From: Adiantum capillus-veneris
Taxonomy: Eukaryota; Streptophyta; Polypodiopsida; Polypodiales; Pteridaceae
DNA length: 64,000 bases
Direction of reading: 5' to 3'
Assembly (NCBI GenBank): GCA_014529385.2
Contig: CM043960.1
Location: 27,729,896-27,793,895, forward strand
In this document: piece after piece, positions 20,848 to 31,123 of the stretch
How the letters are laid out: every line of letters begins with the position of its first letter
How positions within the stretch are numbered: position 1 is the stretch's first letter
Made by a program: the position numbers and the translations under genes
The notes under the pieces: model-generated
The model's database searches: none
Told to the model about the DNA's origin: nothing
What the model saw: the letters and a program-made list of their open reading frames with translations, nothing else

Positions 20848-23800
20848 AGAAAGAAAAAGGGTCTCGCCTGATCCAAAAATAGGTGAAGCATTTTCAAAGA
20901 GCTCCTTGGTAACAAAGAATGGATCAGTATGTTTTACAAAACTTGAATATTTGAAGAGATGTGATAAGCAATATGTGCATAATGTACAAACGTGCATGAA
21001 AAAGAGTGGGTTGCTAGAGCCTACTGAAAATGTTTTGGGTTTGTGTGAACAAGTTTCTTTTGTAGATACTATGGGTGAGCTTGATGCTATAATGAGGTCT
21101 AGTGTGCATCTTGAAAATGAAGTTGTGGAAGTTTGCTCTATGGAAATGTATCAAGTAATAGAAGCCTTTAAAGAAAGCCAAACAGTTGGCCCAGAAGTCC
21201 ATGTTGAAACTAAATACAAGAGTGTAGCAAAGAAGGTGAAACCAGTAGCTTCACCCTTACCACCCAACAACAGGGAAAAGATTGAACAGGCTTCTTTACA
21301 ACCAAGTTTGCGGAATCCTAAAAAGATCGGGCATACCTTCACAAAGGAGTCTTTTCAAGAGTTGCAGATTGGTTGCAAGGAGTTTCTAACACAGGAGGAG
21401 ACAAAGTGCTTCAAAGAAATGTTTTCAAAGCATGGTAAGGCTTTTGCATTCGAGCCACATGAGATAGGATGTGTTGATCCTTATATTGTAGCTCCTATGG
21501 TAATTTTCACAATACCTCATGTGCCTTGGAATCCGCGGCCTATTCCGGTTCCAAAGGCTCATTTGCCAAAGTTAGTAGAGCTACTGAATGAGAAAATCAA
21601 AATGGGAATCTTGGAGCCTTCTTGTGCTCCATACTCAAACAGGTGGTTCACAGTTCCAAAGAAGAATGGTTCTCTACGCTTCATCCAAGATATGCAACCA
21701 GTGAACAAGGTGACAATTAGAAATGTAGGAACAGGTCCAATTGTGGATGAATTTGCAGAGGCGTTTGCAGGGAGGGCAATCTACTCAATGGGGGATCTCT
21801 ACTCAGGGTATGATCAATTTCAGCTTGCAATCAAAAGTAGAGACTTGACAACCATGAGGACACCTTTGGGTTTGGTAAGGATGTGTACCTTGCCACAGGG
21901 AGCAACCAACTCGGTTGCACATATGATGAATGGGATGAATAAGGTCTTACGTGACTTTATTCCTCAAATCACAATGCCTTTCATTGATGATTTGCCTATC
22001 AAAGGATGTGAAGAAAGTGACAAAGATGAAGCTTTGGATCTCAAGGGATGTCGCAGGTTTGTGGTAAATCACATAAATGATTGTGATAAAATTTTGTCTA
22101 AGTTGGAAGAAGTGAATCTTACATTGTCGGGGAAAAAATCTATGTTTGGTGTCAATGAAGTGCTCATTGTGGGGCACATGTGCAGGCCATATGGTAGGAA
22201 ACCTTGTCCATCAAAGGTAGATGCCATCCAAAGAATGAAAGAAACATGTACTAGCATCACTGAGGTTAGAAGGTTTCTAGGAGCATGTGTCTTCTATGTT
22301 ATTTGGATTCCACATTATGCACATGTAGCTGATCCTCTTTATCAGCTGCTTAGAAAGAATCAAAAGTTTAAATGGACAGAAGCACATGTAAAATCCATGA
22401 AAAAGCTAAAGGAGTTACTCCAGTCAGCAACGACTTTGAGAAAGGTAGACTATGAGTGTCAAAGGCCAGTGATTGTGACAGTAGATACCAGTCCTACAGG
22501 GATTGGATGGGCAATAGGGCAAGATGACAAAGAAGGACACAGGTATGTGGTAAGATTTGGAGCAAAGGTACTAAGTGCTCGCCAAAGAAACTATCCACAG
22601 ATAAAGAGAGAGTTATGGGGTATGGTTACAGCCTTGAAAAGTGGAAAAGAGTACCTAATTGGTGCATGTGTGGTTGTAGAAACAGATTGTCTACCACTTC
22701 TTGGGATGATTACAAGCTGCTCAACACCAGAAATTGCTATGTTGCGGTGGATTGCCTACATTAAGTCCTTAAATCCCGAGTTTAAGCACATTGCAGGTAA
22801 AGACAATACAGTGGCAGATATGCTATCAAGGGCAAGGTATGAAGATGAGTCACAAATGATTGATGAGGGAGATGATGTAGGCACAAAATTCTATTCTATC
22901 TCTCATGTCAAAGGTAACAATGTCTGCATGACTAATTCACTTGAATTGTTCTTGAAAGATCTTTATGAAGGTGATTGGCTTTCTATTGGAAGGTACTTGA
23001 GTACTCTAACAAAACAGGATGATTGGTCTGAACAAGAATTCAAGAGGATACGCAGGAAAGCATATGGGTACTTTTTAAGGGATGGTTACTTGTGGAAGCA
23101 TCCTAAACAAAAGGGTGCTACACCACAACGGGTTACATGTAAAAAAGAGACTCAAGTAAAGCTCATGCAAGAGTTTCATGAGAGTCTATGGGCTGGACAC
23201 AGGGGTGTGTGGGCAACCTTCTCCAAGTTGAAAGAAAAATACTGGTGGAAGGGTATGTATAAAGATGTATCTCAGTTTGTAGAGTCATGTGTAACTTGTC
23301 AAATGTATTCGAATGTTCGACATCGTGATGGATTGCACCCTACATATCCACTAGCCATGCACTATAAATGGGTTGTGGATCTAGTCACGATGCCTTTAGG
23401 ACTCTGGCAGATGAGATACTTGGTTCTTGCACGAGAGGACCTAACTAACCAGGTTGAAGGAAGAGCATTAAGAGCTAAGACCACAGAAGCTGTGTGCAAA
23501 TTCCTTCTTGATGAGGTGATTTGCCGTTATGGTTGTGTGGGAAAAATCACTGCAGATCGAGGTGAACTGGATGCCGAAGAAGCAAGGGAGTTCTTTTCTA
23601 GATTAGGGATCAAGCTTTCTCTTACTACAGCTTACAACCCTGAAGGCAATGGAAAGAGTGAAAGAGGGCATCCTCCTATCATCAAAGCTTTGGCCAAGGC
23701 TTGCGAAGGAAGAGTTGGTGAGTGGCCAAAACTGTTACCATACGCTTTATGGGCTGATCGTACAACACATAGCTCAGTAACTGGCTACATGCCTGCGGAG

Positions 23801-24355
23801 CTAATGCATGGTCAAAAGCCAGTGATGCCGATTGAGGATACAATTCCCACATGGAATGTACTACCTTGGCAAGAGGGGCTTAGTAGGGAAGATCTCCTTG
23901 CATTGCGCATAAGGCAACTAGAGAGAAGACCTGGAGACATTGAGGCTGCAAAAGAACGACTCAAAAATGCAAGATTGAAAAACAAGGACTACTTTGATAA
24001 GCGACATCGGCTCAGGAGCAAAGCAATTGACAAAGGTGACTGGGTTTTAGTGTATGATAGTAGCCTTGATAACCAACACACAGTCATGCGTAAGTTTTCA
24101 AAAAGATGGTTTGAACCATATGTTGTAAAACATGTGCATGAAAATGCTACTTACAGCTTGTCTGAACTAGATGGCACAGAAGTAAAGATTCCCATTGCAG
24201 GAAAAAGGATCAAAATGTTTAAGAGAAGAGGAGACAATGATCCAAAAAATGTTGATGAGGAAGAAGAGCAAAACACAGGTGAAGATCAAAGTGAAAATGA
24301 AGCTCTGGAATCATCCAGTGAAGATGAAAGCAAGGAAGATGTACAAGAGGGCTGA
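20811..24355 (+). CDS. Element C Pol: reverse transcriptase, RNase H, integrase
   Basis: Read in the -1 frame from the slip site; no ATG is expected. RT runs from PIPVPKAHLPKLVELLNEKI through the palm (MGDLYSGYDQFQLAI, then FIDDLPIKG near 21980, so F-I-D-D replaces Y-x-D-D). RNase H includes VTVDTSPTGIGWAI and RELWGMVTAL, ending KDNTVADMLSRA. The integrase has an HHCC finger (HESLWAGHRG, CVTCQ), then Asp in WVVDLVTMP, Asp in ITADRGEL and Glu in NPEGNGKSERGH, and a C-terminal RWFEPYVVKHV segment like the GPY/F module. It ends in an acidic tail. No chromodomain is evident. All domains are intact in one frame, so the enzyme could be active in trans although the element lacks its PBS. Confidence 0.93.
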
Positions 24356-24401
24356 TCTTACAAAGAAATAATTTGGCACATACCAGAGGATGTGCAGGTT
24401 T

Positions 24402-24413
24402 AGAGGGGGTGGA
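24402..24413 (+). promoter_or_regulatory. Element C polypurine tract
   Basis: AGAGGGGGTGGA directly precedes the TGTCG start of the right LTR, as needed for plus-strand priming. It fixes the LTR start at 24414. Confidence 0.85.
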
Positions 24414-25229
24414 TGTCGTGCTGTGACATGTACATAGTGGGAACACATGCTACAAGAGTTATCTTGTAACTTTTTAGATACATAATTATATTTCCTATAA
24501 TGTACATATGCATATGTAAGTATAAATATAAGCTTTCTATCTCATCTTATTATTTATCTCAAGGGTAATGTATTCTTACTTTACCATCAAAAAATACTAT
24601 GGGAAAAGTGTCAATAGCTCCACCTCTTTAACTTGGGGCAAAAAGCATTGATTCTTTCTTTCTACCATCTCATTATTATCTCACACCCTATTTAGATCCT
24701 ATATCTAGAGAAATTTCCAATCTATATATATTCTATGTATTTTTCTTATATTTCTTTTTAAATAGCTACTAGGAGGGAATCAAATCCTAGTGGGACACTA
24801 GGTGGCATGATTTCAAAGATACACTTATTTTAATGCATTATTGCAAGCATGATTACAAAACTTTGTCAAGGAGCAATGTCATGCTTTCATATGGCATGAG
24901 GTGTCCTTTGGAATCAAATGAAAGTCTAGGCTAAGGGGACCACATGAAGACTTTTGCTGCCAGAAATGGACCCTATTTTGATGAATTTTTTACACAAGGT
25001 TCCAATCCGAATTGGAAAATGATTTTAAAATGAAAATCGTAGCTAATGAGCTGAAGTTTCTGCCCATATTTTTACTTTTTTATTTGGAGCTACGGTTGAG
25101 GAGATATGATCAAAATACTGGACCCCAGTCTGCCCACATCATGCAGGGACAGCTCATTTCCAACTTTTCCAATTCCTGTTCACACTGGCTCCTCTCTTCT
25201 TGTGTAAACCCTTGGGGGTTCTCTTCACC

Positions 25230-25236
25230 TATAAAA
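25230..25236 (+). promoter_or_regulatory. TATA box in element C right LTR
   Basis: TATAAAA, the same site as at 15969. Transcription from here would read into cassette D, towards the H3 gene on its antisense strand. Confidence 0.7.
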
Positions 25237-25779
25237 GGGGACCTCTTCTTCCTTGGAAAGAACTCAAGCATTCAAGCCATTGATGAGAGGAATTCTTGAG
25301 GGAGTGAGTAGTAATGCCTAATTGTACTTAGCCCCATTAACATAAGCCCAAGCCTACACTTTCTCCTAGAGGAAAACTAGCCATTCTTGTACGCCATCCT
25401 TGGAGGATCAACTCTAATCAAAGAAGGTGTTGTACTTGGCATATCAATCAACGTTGAATTCTCCCCTCTTCTTCTCTCTCCCATCAATAATGGTGCCGAA
25501 GGGTTTCAAGTAAGATGTGTTCTACATTGATGTTTTCTTGATTTCTTGTTGTTTTCATTTTCATCTCTAATCCAACATATATATATGTACCTAATCTCAT
25601 CTCCTTAACCAAACCTATCTCTCTCATTCTTAGTAATTCATCCTCTCTAGGTTCTCTTTGCTACAGGTACATCTCTCCCCGCAGTATCCTTATTGCCTAC
25701 GGGCAAGAATAGGGCTTGGGAGGGAAACTTCTCATCTCTTCACTTCTCTCGTATCTACATTTCTCACATACTATCCTAG

Positions 25780-25998
25780 ATGAATAACCCACATGATGAT
25801 CATTTCTATCGCTTTCACTCTGTACGATCTATTAGAATTAACGTATGGATTAGCCGTAAAATACACTTTCAACAACGTATAGTGTTTCTCTTCGGCCCTG
25901 AAAGGCTCAATGAAATACTTCTATCACCGGATCCCATCATACTACCTCTCATAGACTATAATTTTTCTTTTGATGTAAGCGTAGTTATCTTGCTATGA
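25780..25998 (+). CDS. Small LTR-encoded ORF 1, right-LTR copy
   Basis: Identical in translation to the ORF at 16519-16737 (72 aa), with the same ATGA overlap with the next frame. See that entry for the codon-level argument that it is coding. Confidence 0.45.
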   Translation: MNNPHDDHFYRFHSVRSIRINVWISRKIHFQQRIVFLFGPERLNEILLSPDPIILPLIDYNFSFDVSVVILL

Positions 25999-26207
25999 AC
26001 CAAGAGGATTTGTACACACAATTAATCCCAATCACTAGGCAAAATATATATATTATGGTAAGCACAAAACTACAATTCCAAAGAACAATTCGTAGCCTAT
26101 TTGGTCAGCCAAGATTGAATGCCATTAACTCATCCATTAACCCTTTCATATTACCCATGATACGATATGACCATAGCCTTGATGTTTTCATCTTCGTATT
26201 GTTTTGA
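25995..26207 (+). CDS. Small LTR-encoded ORF 2, right-LTR copy
   Basis: Identical in translation to the ORF at 16734-16946 (70 aa). It is the second member of the tandem pair. Confidence 0.45.
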   Translation: MNQEDLYTQLIPITRQNIYIMVSTKLQFQRTIRSLFGQPRLNAINSSINPFILPMIRYDHSLDVFIFVLF

Positions 26208-26409
26208 CATTCTCTTTTGCGTTCTTTCTTTGTGTGTGTGTGAGTGCAAGAGAGAAAGAGTGAGTCTTCTTTGATTGCACTTCTTTCCAAACCCTAGTCT
26301 TCATGCATCCATGGTTTAACTCCTTCATATAGTTTTTGTTGAGTTCTCTCACAAACTCTCACAGCCATAAGCCCGGTGCTTTCCTGGCAAGACCGCAAAT
26401 TTCTCGACA

Positions 26410-27131
26410 GCGCCCTTGTGGCCAGGCATTTTTTTGCCCCTTATAGGCCAATCTACCCCCTAGGGTACTTAAAAAGCACAAATTTATTGCAATGGATTGG
26501 TTTTGCATCATTTATTTAAATGCAACCTTTTATGGAAATTCCAGTATATGTTCACACTCAAGGACACTAGAAAAGCTCAAATCAATTATGAAATGAAGTT
26601 TCCAGCAAACTATCACTTTCTTTAGCTCTACCTACTACACCCTTGCACCAAAAAGTCAAATTACATTGGACACTTGGTTTCACAATATGTTATTTGTTTT
26701 GATATCCTATAAGGAATTCAAAGCTTGAAATGACCAAAAAAAGATGTCCATAAGGATCCATATAAAATATTGATGCAAAACCAATAGGTTTTAGTAAATT
26801 TGGTTATTTTAAGTACCCTTGGGGGTAGATAAGCCTACAAGGGGCAGAAAAAGGCCTGGCCACAAGGGCGCGCAAATGGCCCATCCATCAGTTTTGGATG
26901 GGCCATTTGCGCGCCCTTGTGGCCAGGCCTTTTTCTGCCCCTTGTAGGCTTATCTACCCCTAAGGGTACTTAAAATGCACAAATTTACTGAAATTGACAG
27001 CAATTACATACAGAACTTGAAATTACAAAGATAATAGACAGAGTAGACACAACTGTTGATCATATTGTCATTGGAAAGTCAAATCATTACAAAGATAAGG
27101 GTGTGCAATACAAAAAGAGGGGTAACTTTGG
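26410..27131. repeat. Second copy of palindrome 1 right arm, spacer and palindrome 2
   Basis: Duplicates 17149-17870 with a few substitutions. The complete palindrome 2 is at 26807-26975 (arms of 81 bp). This is the authentic right flank of the C insertion and leads into the full H3 gene. The 3' UTR of the H3 gene lies in 26976-27131. Confidence 0.9.
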
Positions 27132-28028
27132 CTAATGCTCGAAGTCTCGTCGCAATCGTCGTGCAAGCTGCATATCTTTTGGTTGTATTGTCACTCGCTT
27201 TTCATGAATGGCACATAGGTTGGTATCTTCCAACACTGAAATGATGTGGGCCTCTGCAACTTCTTGAATAGCCTCTAGCGCTATTGCTTGCATTCTATAC
27301 TGATTTCCATAGCTTTGAAGCACTTCCTTCACAGTGCGAGCAAAGGGGGCGCGTCGAATCAAGAGCTCCGTCGTCTTCTGGTAGTGGTGGATTTCTGCAA
27401 ATGCCCTTGCTATTTTTCGGCGCCGCTGCGGTTGTCTTGGGGGCACTTGCACATTTGCTGGCGGGCGGCGTGAAGGCTTCTTGAAAAACTTAGACTTGCG
27501 TCTGTTTACATGCTTAGGGGCTGGTTTTGCAGCCTGTTCTAATTCTTCCTCTTCCCTTGGTTGCCGATCTTGTCGTGTGGGGAGAGCTCCCTTGCCTTGA
27601 GGCAATGTCTTCCCCCCAACGGCCACCCGGTGTGTGCGCGGTATTTTTTCTCGTAGCCATGGTGGCTCACTCTCTGATTCGGTGTCTGTATTGACCACTC
27701 GAGTCCTGGATGGTCCTGCTTGTGATTGGGGGCGCGACGGCTGCTCCCTATCGCACTCTGATGTTTGCTGGCCCTCTGCTTCTCTCCAGCGCTGGGCACG
27801 TTGCTTCATTCTCTTTCTAGGTGTTATATCTTGAGGAGGTGGAGATTCAAGAGTCCTTGATGACTCTCGTGCCCTACCACCATGCCCACTACCAGAAGAG
27901 TTCCTGGAACGGCCAGGTGTTTGTGGCCGTTTTCTTGTGCCTTTAAGCCATGACGGCTTCTCACATCCTTGGAGGGTGTTTTTGTTGGCAGGCGGATGCT
28001 CTTTCGCGGTTTGTTTGGTGCGCGCCAT
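27132..28028 (-). CDS. Long-tailed histone H3 variant encoded by cassette D (298 aa)
   Basis: Single exon; the ATG at 28028 is supported by a TATA box about 60 bp upstream. Residues 1-8, MARTKQTA, match the start of canonical H3 including R2, T3 and K4; the K9 context is not kept (K-E-H follows). Residues 9-205 form a basic, Pro/Ser-rich tail, far longer than the roughly 45-residue tail of normal H3. Residues 211-298 are the H3 histone fold ([42 protein letters not shown]), about 55% identical to canonical H3 by hand alignment. C272, H275 and D285 of the H3-H3 and H4 contact region are kept. Loop 1 has canonical length, so it is not a typical CENH3. It probably forms nucleosomes or H3-H4-like dimers in the nucleus. 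It ends 140 bp from the transposase-like gene on the same strand. No defect is seen. Confidence 0.9.
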   Translation of the reverse strand: MARTKQTAKEHPPANKNTLQGCEKPSWLKGTRKRPQTPGRSRNSSGSGHGGRARESSRTLESPPPQDITPRKRMKQRAQRWREAEGQQTSECDREQPSRPQSQAGPSRTRVVNTDTESESEPPWLREKIPRTHRVAVGGKTLPQGKGALPTRQDRQPREEEELEQAAKPAPKHVNRRKSKFFKKPSRRPPANVQVPPRQPQRRRKIARAFAEIHHYQKTTELLIRRAPFARTVKEVLQSYGNQYRMQAIALEAIQEVAEAHIISVLEDTNLCAIHEKRVTIQPKDMQLARRLRRDFEH

Positions 28029-28085
28029 TTCGTTGGTAAGAGCTCACCTGTTCTTAAGAAATGAGTGATTTATGAGAGCATGCAA

Positions 28086-28093
28086 TATTTATA
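28086..28093 (-). promoter_or_regulatory. TATA box of the H3 variant gene
   Basis: Minus-strand TATAAATA, 58-65 bp upstream of the ATG at 28028, inside the 140-bp gap after the transposase-like gene. The H3 gene therefore seems to have its own promoter. Confidence 0.65.
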
Positions 28094-28167
28094 AGGGCGC
28101 ATTTAAAAAGGGCCCTGTTCACACTAATTTTTTTAAAAGAAGTATTATTTTTTAAATAAACATGTCG

Positions 28168-31123
28168 CTAAGAGTTGGACCCTGCGTTCACGTTTAGTGA
28201 CTCGCACAGTATCCACTTTGATCCTTGTCGCACTCTGCATCGCCGCCATGCAGCATGCTTGGTGGGACCTTGCGACATTTGCCACTTGTTGCTATGCTCT
28301 TGACGACTCCATTTGTGCACTTCAATAGCAATCTTGGATTGTCGCGCACGCTCCATTGTGAGCTTACGAGCAAATGTTGTGCGAAAAAACCAGTTGAACA
28401 TCTCCTCCAAATAATTGGATTGCACCATTCCACCACCATGTCGAGTATTTTTGAAGTACACTCCCCTTGCTCGATAATGGGACTTCTCCATGCCTTGAGT
28501 GTTAAAAATTTCAAGCGATCCATACTTGTGCATAAAAAATGCACCATGCGTAAACAAGATATGCTGTTCACATGAGCAAACGATCCACATTAGTAAATAA
28601 AAACAATCCCTTGTAATGAATACACCATGAATGACTTACCATGTAATGTGTGATGTTATTTTCACCTCAAGAAAGGGTGAAGACCTTGGTAAAATCCACC
28701 AAAGCTCTTGAAATGATTTCCGTTGTTCTTCTGTTGTGCTGTTAAGGCTCATAAGCTTGACCATTTTATCAAAATGGGCCCAAACTTACTTGCGCTTGTT
28801 TGCAAGCTCACCATTTGAATCATTGTCAGTAGTAGCTTTGCATAACTCCTTCCAAAGCTCCCAAAGGTTACCTGCCTGCTGGTTGGAGCTGCTTTGAGCA
28901 TCATATCGACTTGGCTTTCCTTGGGAAACTTTCTTCAAAAAGTGTCTAGCTTTTTGTCCACTCATTGACACTTGTTGAGCAATTTCATGGGCCTCCCCTG
29001 TGTTCTTTGCAGCAACTATAGACACATTTCCATCGTGACAGCCAATGGAATTCAAGAGTACCTCCACTCTTTCGATCGCTTCCTGGGACTTTTCCAACGG
29101 TTTCATTGTGAAAGCATAGTCAATGTGGAGCTTCAATAGCCTATCAAAAATACGCATGAATGCGTGTAATGTACAAAAATGTACATTCGATAGAGGAAAT
29201 CGAAAGATTGGATTCCAAGTGTGGTCCTTTTGATCACAGTCTGGGGCATTGAGCATGGGATATCTCAGAATAGACGCTTCCCATTCTCTACCTTCATCTC
29301 CGACATCATGACAATCTAACCCTTGTTCTCCATGCCCTTGCCATGGAAGCATGTAACTGGCCTTTGCAGTGCTCTTATGTGATTTTTGTCCATTAGGTTT
29401 GTACCCTCGAGTGCAAAATGGACAAGGCATGAGAGAAGAAGCCCCTTGTTTGCAGCCAAGCAAACACTTTATGGTCTTCAAATCCCCACCTAAGTGCCAC
29501 TCCACATCATAACTACCAAAGCCCTCAATCTCCAACTTCTGACCTGCAATTTGGGAGTGTATTACTTCTGTGATCCATGGAGTTCTCTCAAAACTCCACG
29601 AAAGTACTCCATTGGTCTCTTTGGGCACCTCAATAGCACCCAACCACCAAATGTCTTTCTCTGATTGCACACTAAAAGATAGGGTGGGATATGGCTCGCG
29701 ACTGAATCCCTTCGCTTGGTTTGCAGAAGGGCCTCGTTCATTAGAGTGACACTTAGCCTCTCTAACCTTCGGCCTTTCACTATTTGACACTCATCGAGTT
29801 TCAGCACAAAAATGACTTTTGTGCCAAGCACTACAAAATAAATAGTGCTAAGACCTTAAACTTCAGCTTCTATGAAAAGAATAATACCAAAGAAAAAAGT
29901 AAAGTGTGTCACCTTCTTCAGGTAACTCGTAAAATCTAAGCATGGATTCTTGAAGCCTTCTAAGATCCACGAAAATATTGTTCCACATTGTGTAAGGAAA
30001 GCCCTTATTCGAAGGTCTTATGGATTGTTTCTTACCTTTTCCCCTTGTCTTTGTTGCGTACGAAGCATAAAGGGAAGTTGGCATTGTGTCCTCACTGTGT
30101 AGGTATGTCCCAATGCGGGAGAACAAATCTTCGTCTGTGGCCTTCTTTGCGAGCTTGACCTTGTGAGGAACGGGAAATAGGTTTTCCACAATGCCATGTT
30201 CTTTGAGGGCATCCTTTAGGAGTTGAAAAATAGCCTGATAGGCTTTGGTACTGATTCCAGCCTCATCACAAGCTTGTTGAACGTCATCATCATTAACCAC
30301 ATTTCTTAATTTACGCATAAGGTCTATCCTTGGTGACTGCATCCTTAATGTGCTTACCTCCAGGTGATTGTAAGATAGAAATAACGTCCTCGGTATTGAG
30401 ACAACTAGTGAGAAGGTTGACTCGATTATCTTGGCTTGTTCCACCGCATGCCTCCTGGATGAAGTTTCTAGCAACAAATAAACATAAATGTTAGAAAATA
30501 GTGTGAAGTAAGAATGCAGCATGCAAGTAAAGACCAAATCACCTTGTGACTGTAACTCGTCGTTTGCGTGCTCCTCCGGAATGTGCAAGAGTTTCAATGG
30601 ATGAATACGGGCGTTTGCATTCCCTTGCACCAAGGGGTGTTTCTTTCAAGTATGTGATGGTGTTGGTAAGCTTCTGGATGTGGAACTCCTTTTCTTGCAT
30701 TTGTTGTTCAAGACTTTTAACTACCCTCTCCAAAGAGGCAACACTCTCTTGTAATGCCATCGTCTTGAGGTGAAGAGCTTGAAATTCGTGCATCCACATA
30801 TGCAAAGAAGCACCTGCACCCATACACAGCCGCTTGCAATAGCCTAACAAGCCTGCTTCTCCCCTCCCAAGAAATTGAAGAAATGTGGAAAGGCTATTAA
30901 ACGGTGGATGGAAGCGGCTTATAGGATCGTAAGGGTACAAATGGCCATCCACCCAAATGTCAACATTGGTCTCACAAGCGGTGCGACGTTCCTGTGATGA
31001 CCTTTGATCACCTTCACTAGTTGTCTTCGGTGCAAATTCCGTGGGTAAGTGAATATGTATGCTTTTGGTGTGCGGAGTACGTGGTGGTGGAAGCAAACCA
31101 TTTGTGATGTCTGTGAGCACCAT
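28168..31123 (-). CDS. Transposase-like protein of cassette D (839 aa, six exons)
   Basis: Manual model on the minus strand: exons 31123-30543, 30467-30358, 30272-29913, 29789-28790, 28738-28666 and 28563-28168. The introns (75, 85, 123, 51 and 102 bp) all have GT-AG ends and all phases agree, giving 2520 nt. Residues about 112-160 are a coiled coil (LQESVASLERVVKSLEQQ). Residues 446-476 read DVEWHLGGDLKTIKCLLG and then CPFC. PLSNVHFCTLHAFMRIFD follows at about 550-566, and FNTQGMEKSHYRARGVYF near 728-745. D453 (G-G-D-L-K), the CPxC pair, the His and E734 (G-M-E-K-S-H) are candidate catalytic or metal sites of a DDE-type enzyme. I cannot assign a named superfamily. It probably cuts and moves D. 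Exon 3 acceptor is the least certain. Confidence 0.65.

Larger units (their letters stand above)
15153..26409 (+). mobile_element. Element C: young, rearranged Ty3/gypsy retrotransposon
   Basis: C has LTRs at 15153-17148 and 24414-26409, gag-pro at 18453-20828, pol to 24355 and a PPT next to the right LTR. The four bases GCGC flank the LTRs (15149-15152, 17149-17152 and 26410-26413). Unusually, the left LTR is followed by GCGC and 1279 bp of D sequence (17149-18427), not by a PBS; the same sequence follows the right LTR (26410-27688). I noticed only three differences between the LTRs by eye, so insertion was recent. Without a PBS this copy cannot be reverse-transcribed normally. Confidence 0.9.
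24414..26409 (+). repeat. Element C right LTR (1996 bp)
   Basis: TGTCG...CGACA, followed by the GCGC target duplication at 26410-26413 and then the right arm of palindrome 1. TATAAAA lies at 25230-25236. Differences from the left LTR noticed by eye are C/T near 15727/24988, T/C near 15831/25092 and C/T near 15961/25222. Confidence 0.93.

Noticed and set aside
24219-24446. Minus-strand frame over the element C pol end
   Set aside because: Shadow of the acidic Pol tail and the PPT.
27132-28028. The histone-fold protein as a centromeric H3 (CENH3)
   Set aside because: Loop 1 has the canonical H3 length without the insertion typical of CENH3, and the N-terminus is that of canonical H3. An H3-derived variant fits better.
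28194-28571. Alternative frame of the last transposase-like exon
   Set aside because: The 28168-28563 frame joins exon 5 in phase and gives the G-M-E-K-S-H motif; the alternative has no such motif and a mismatched phase.
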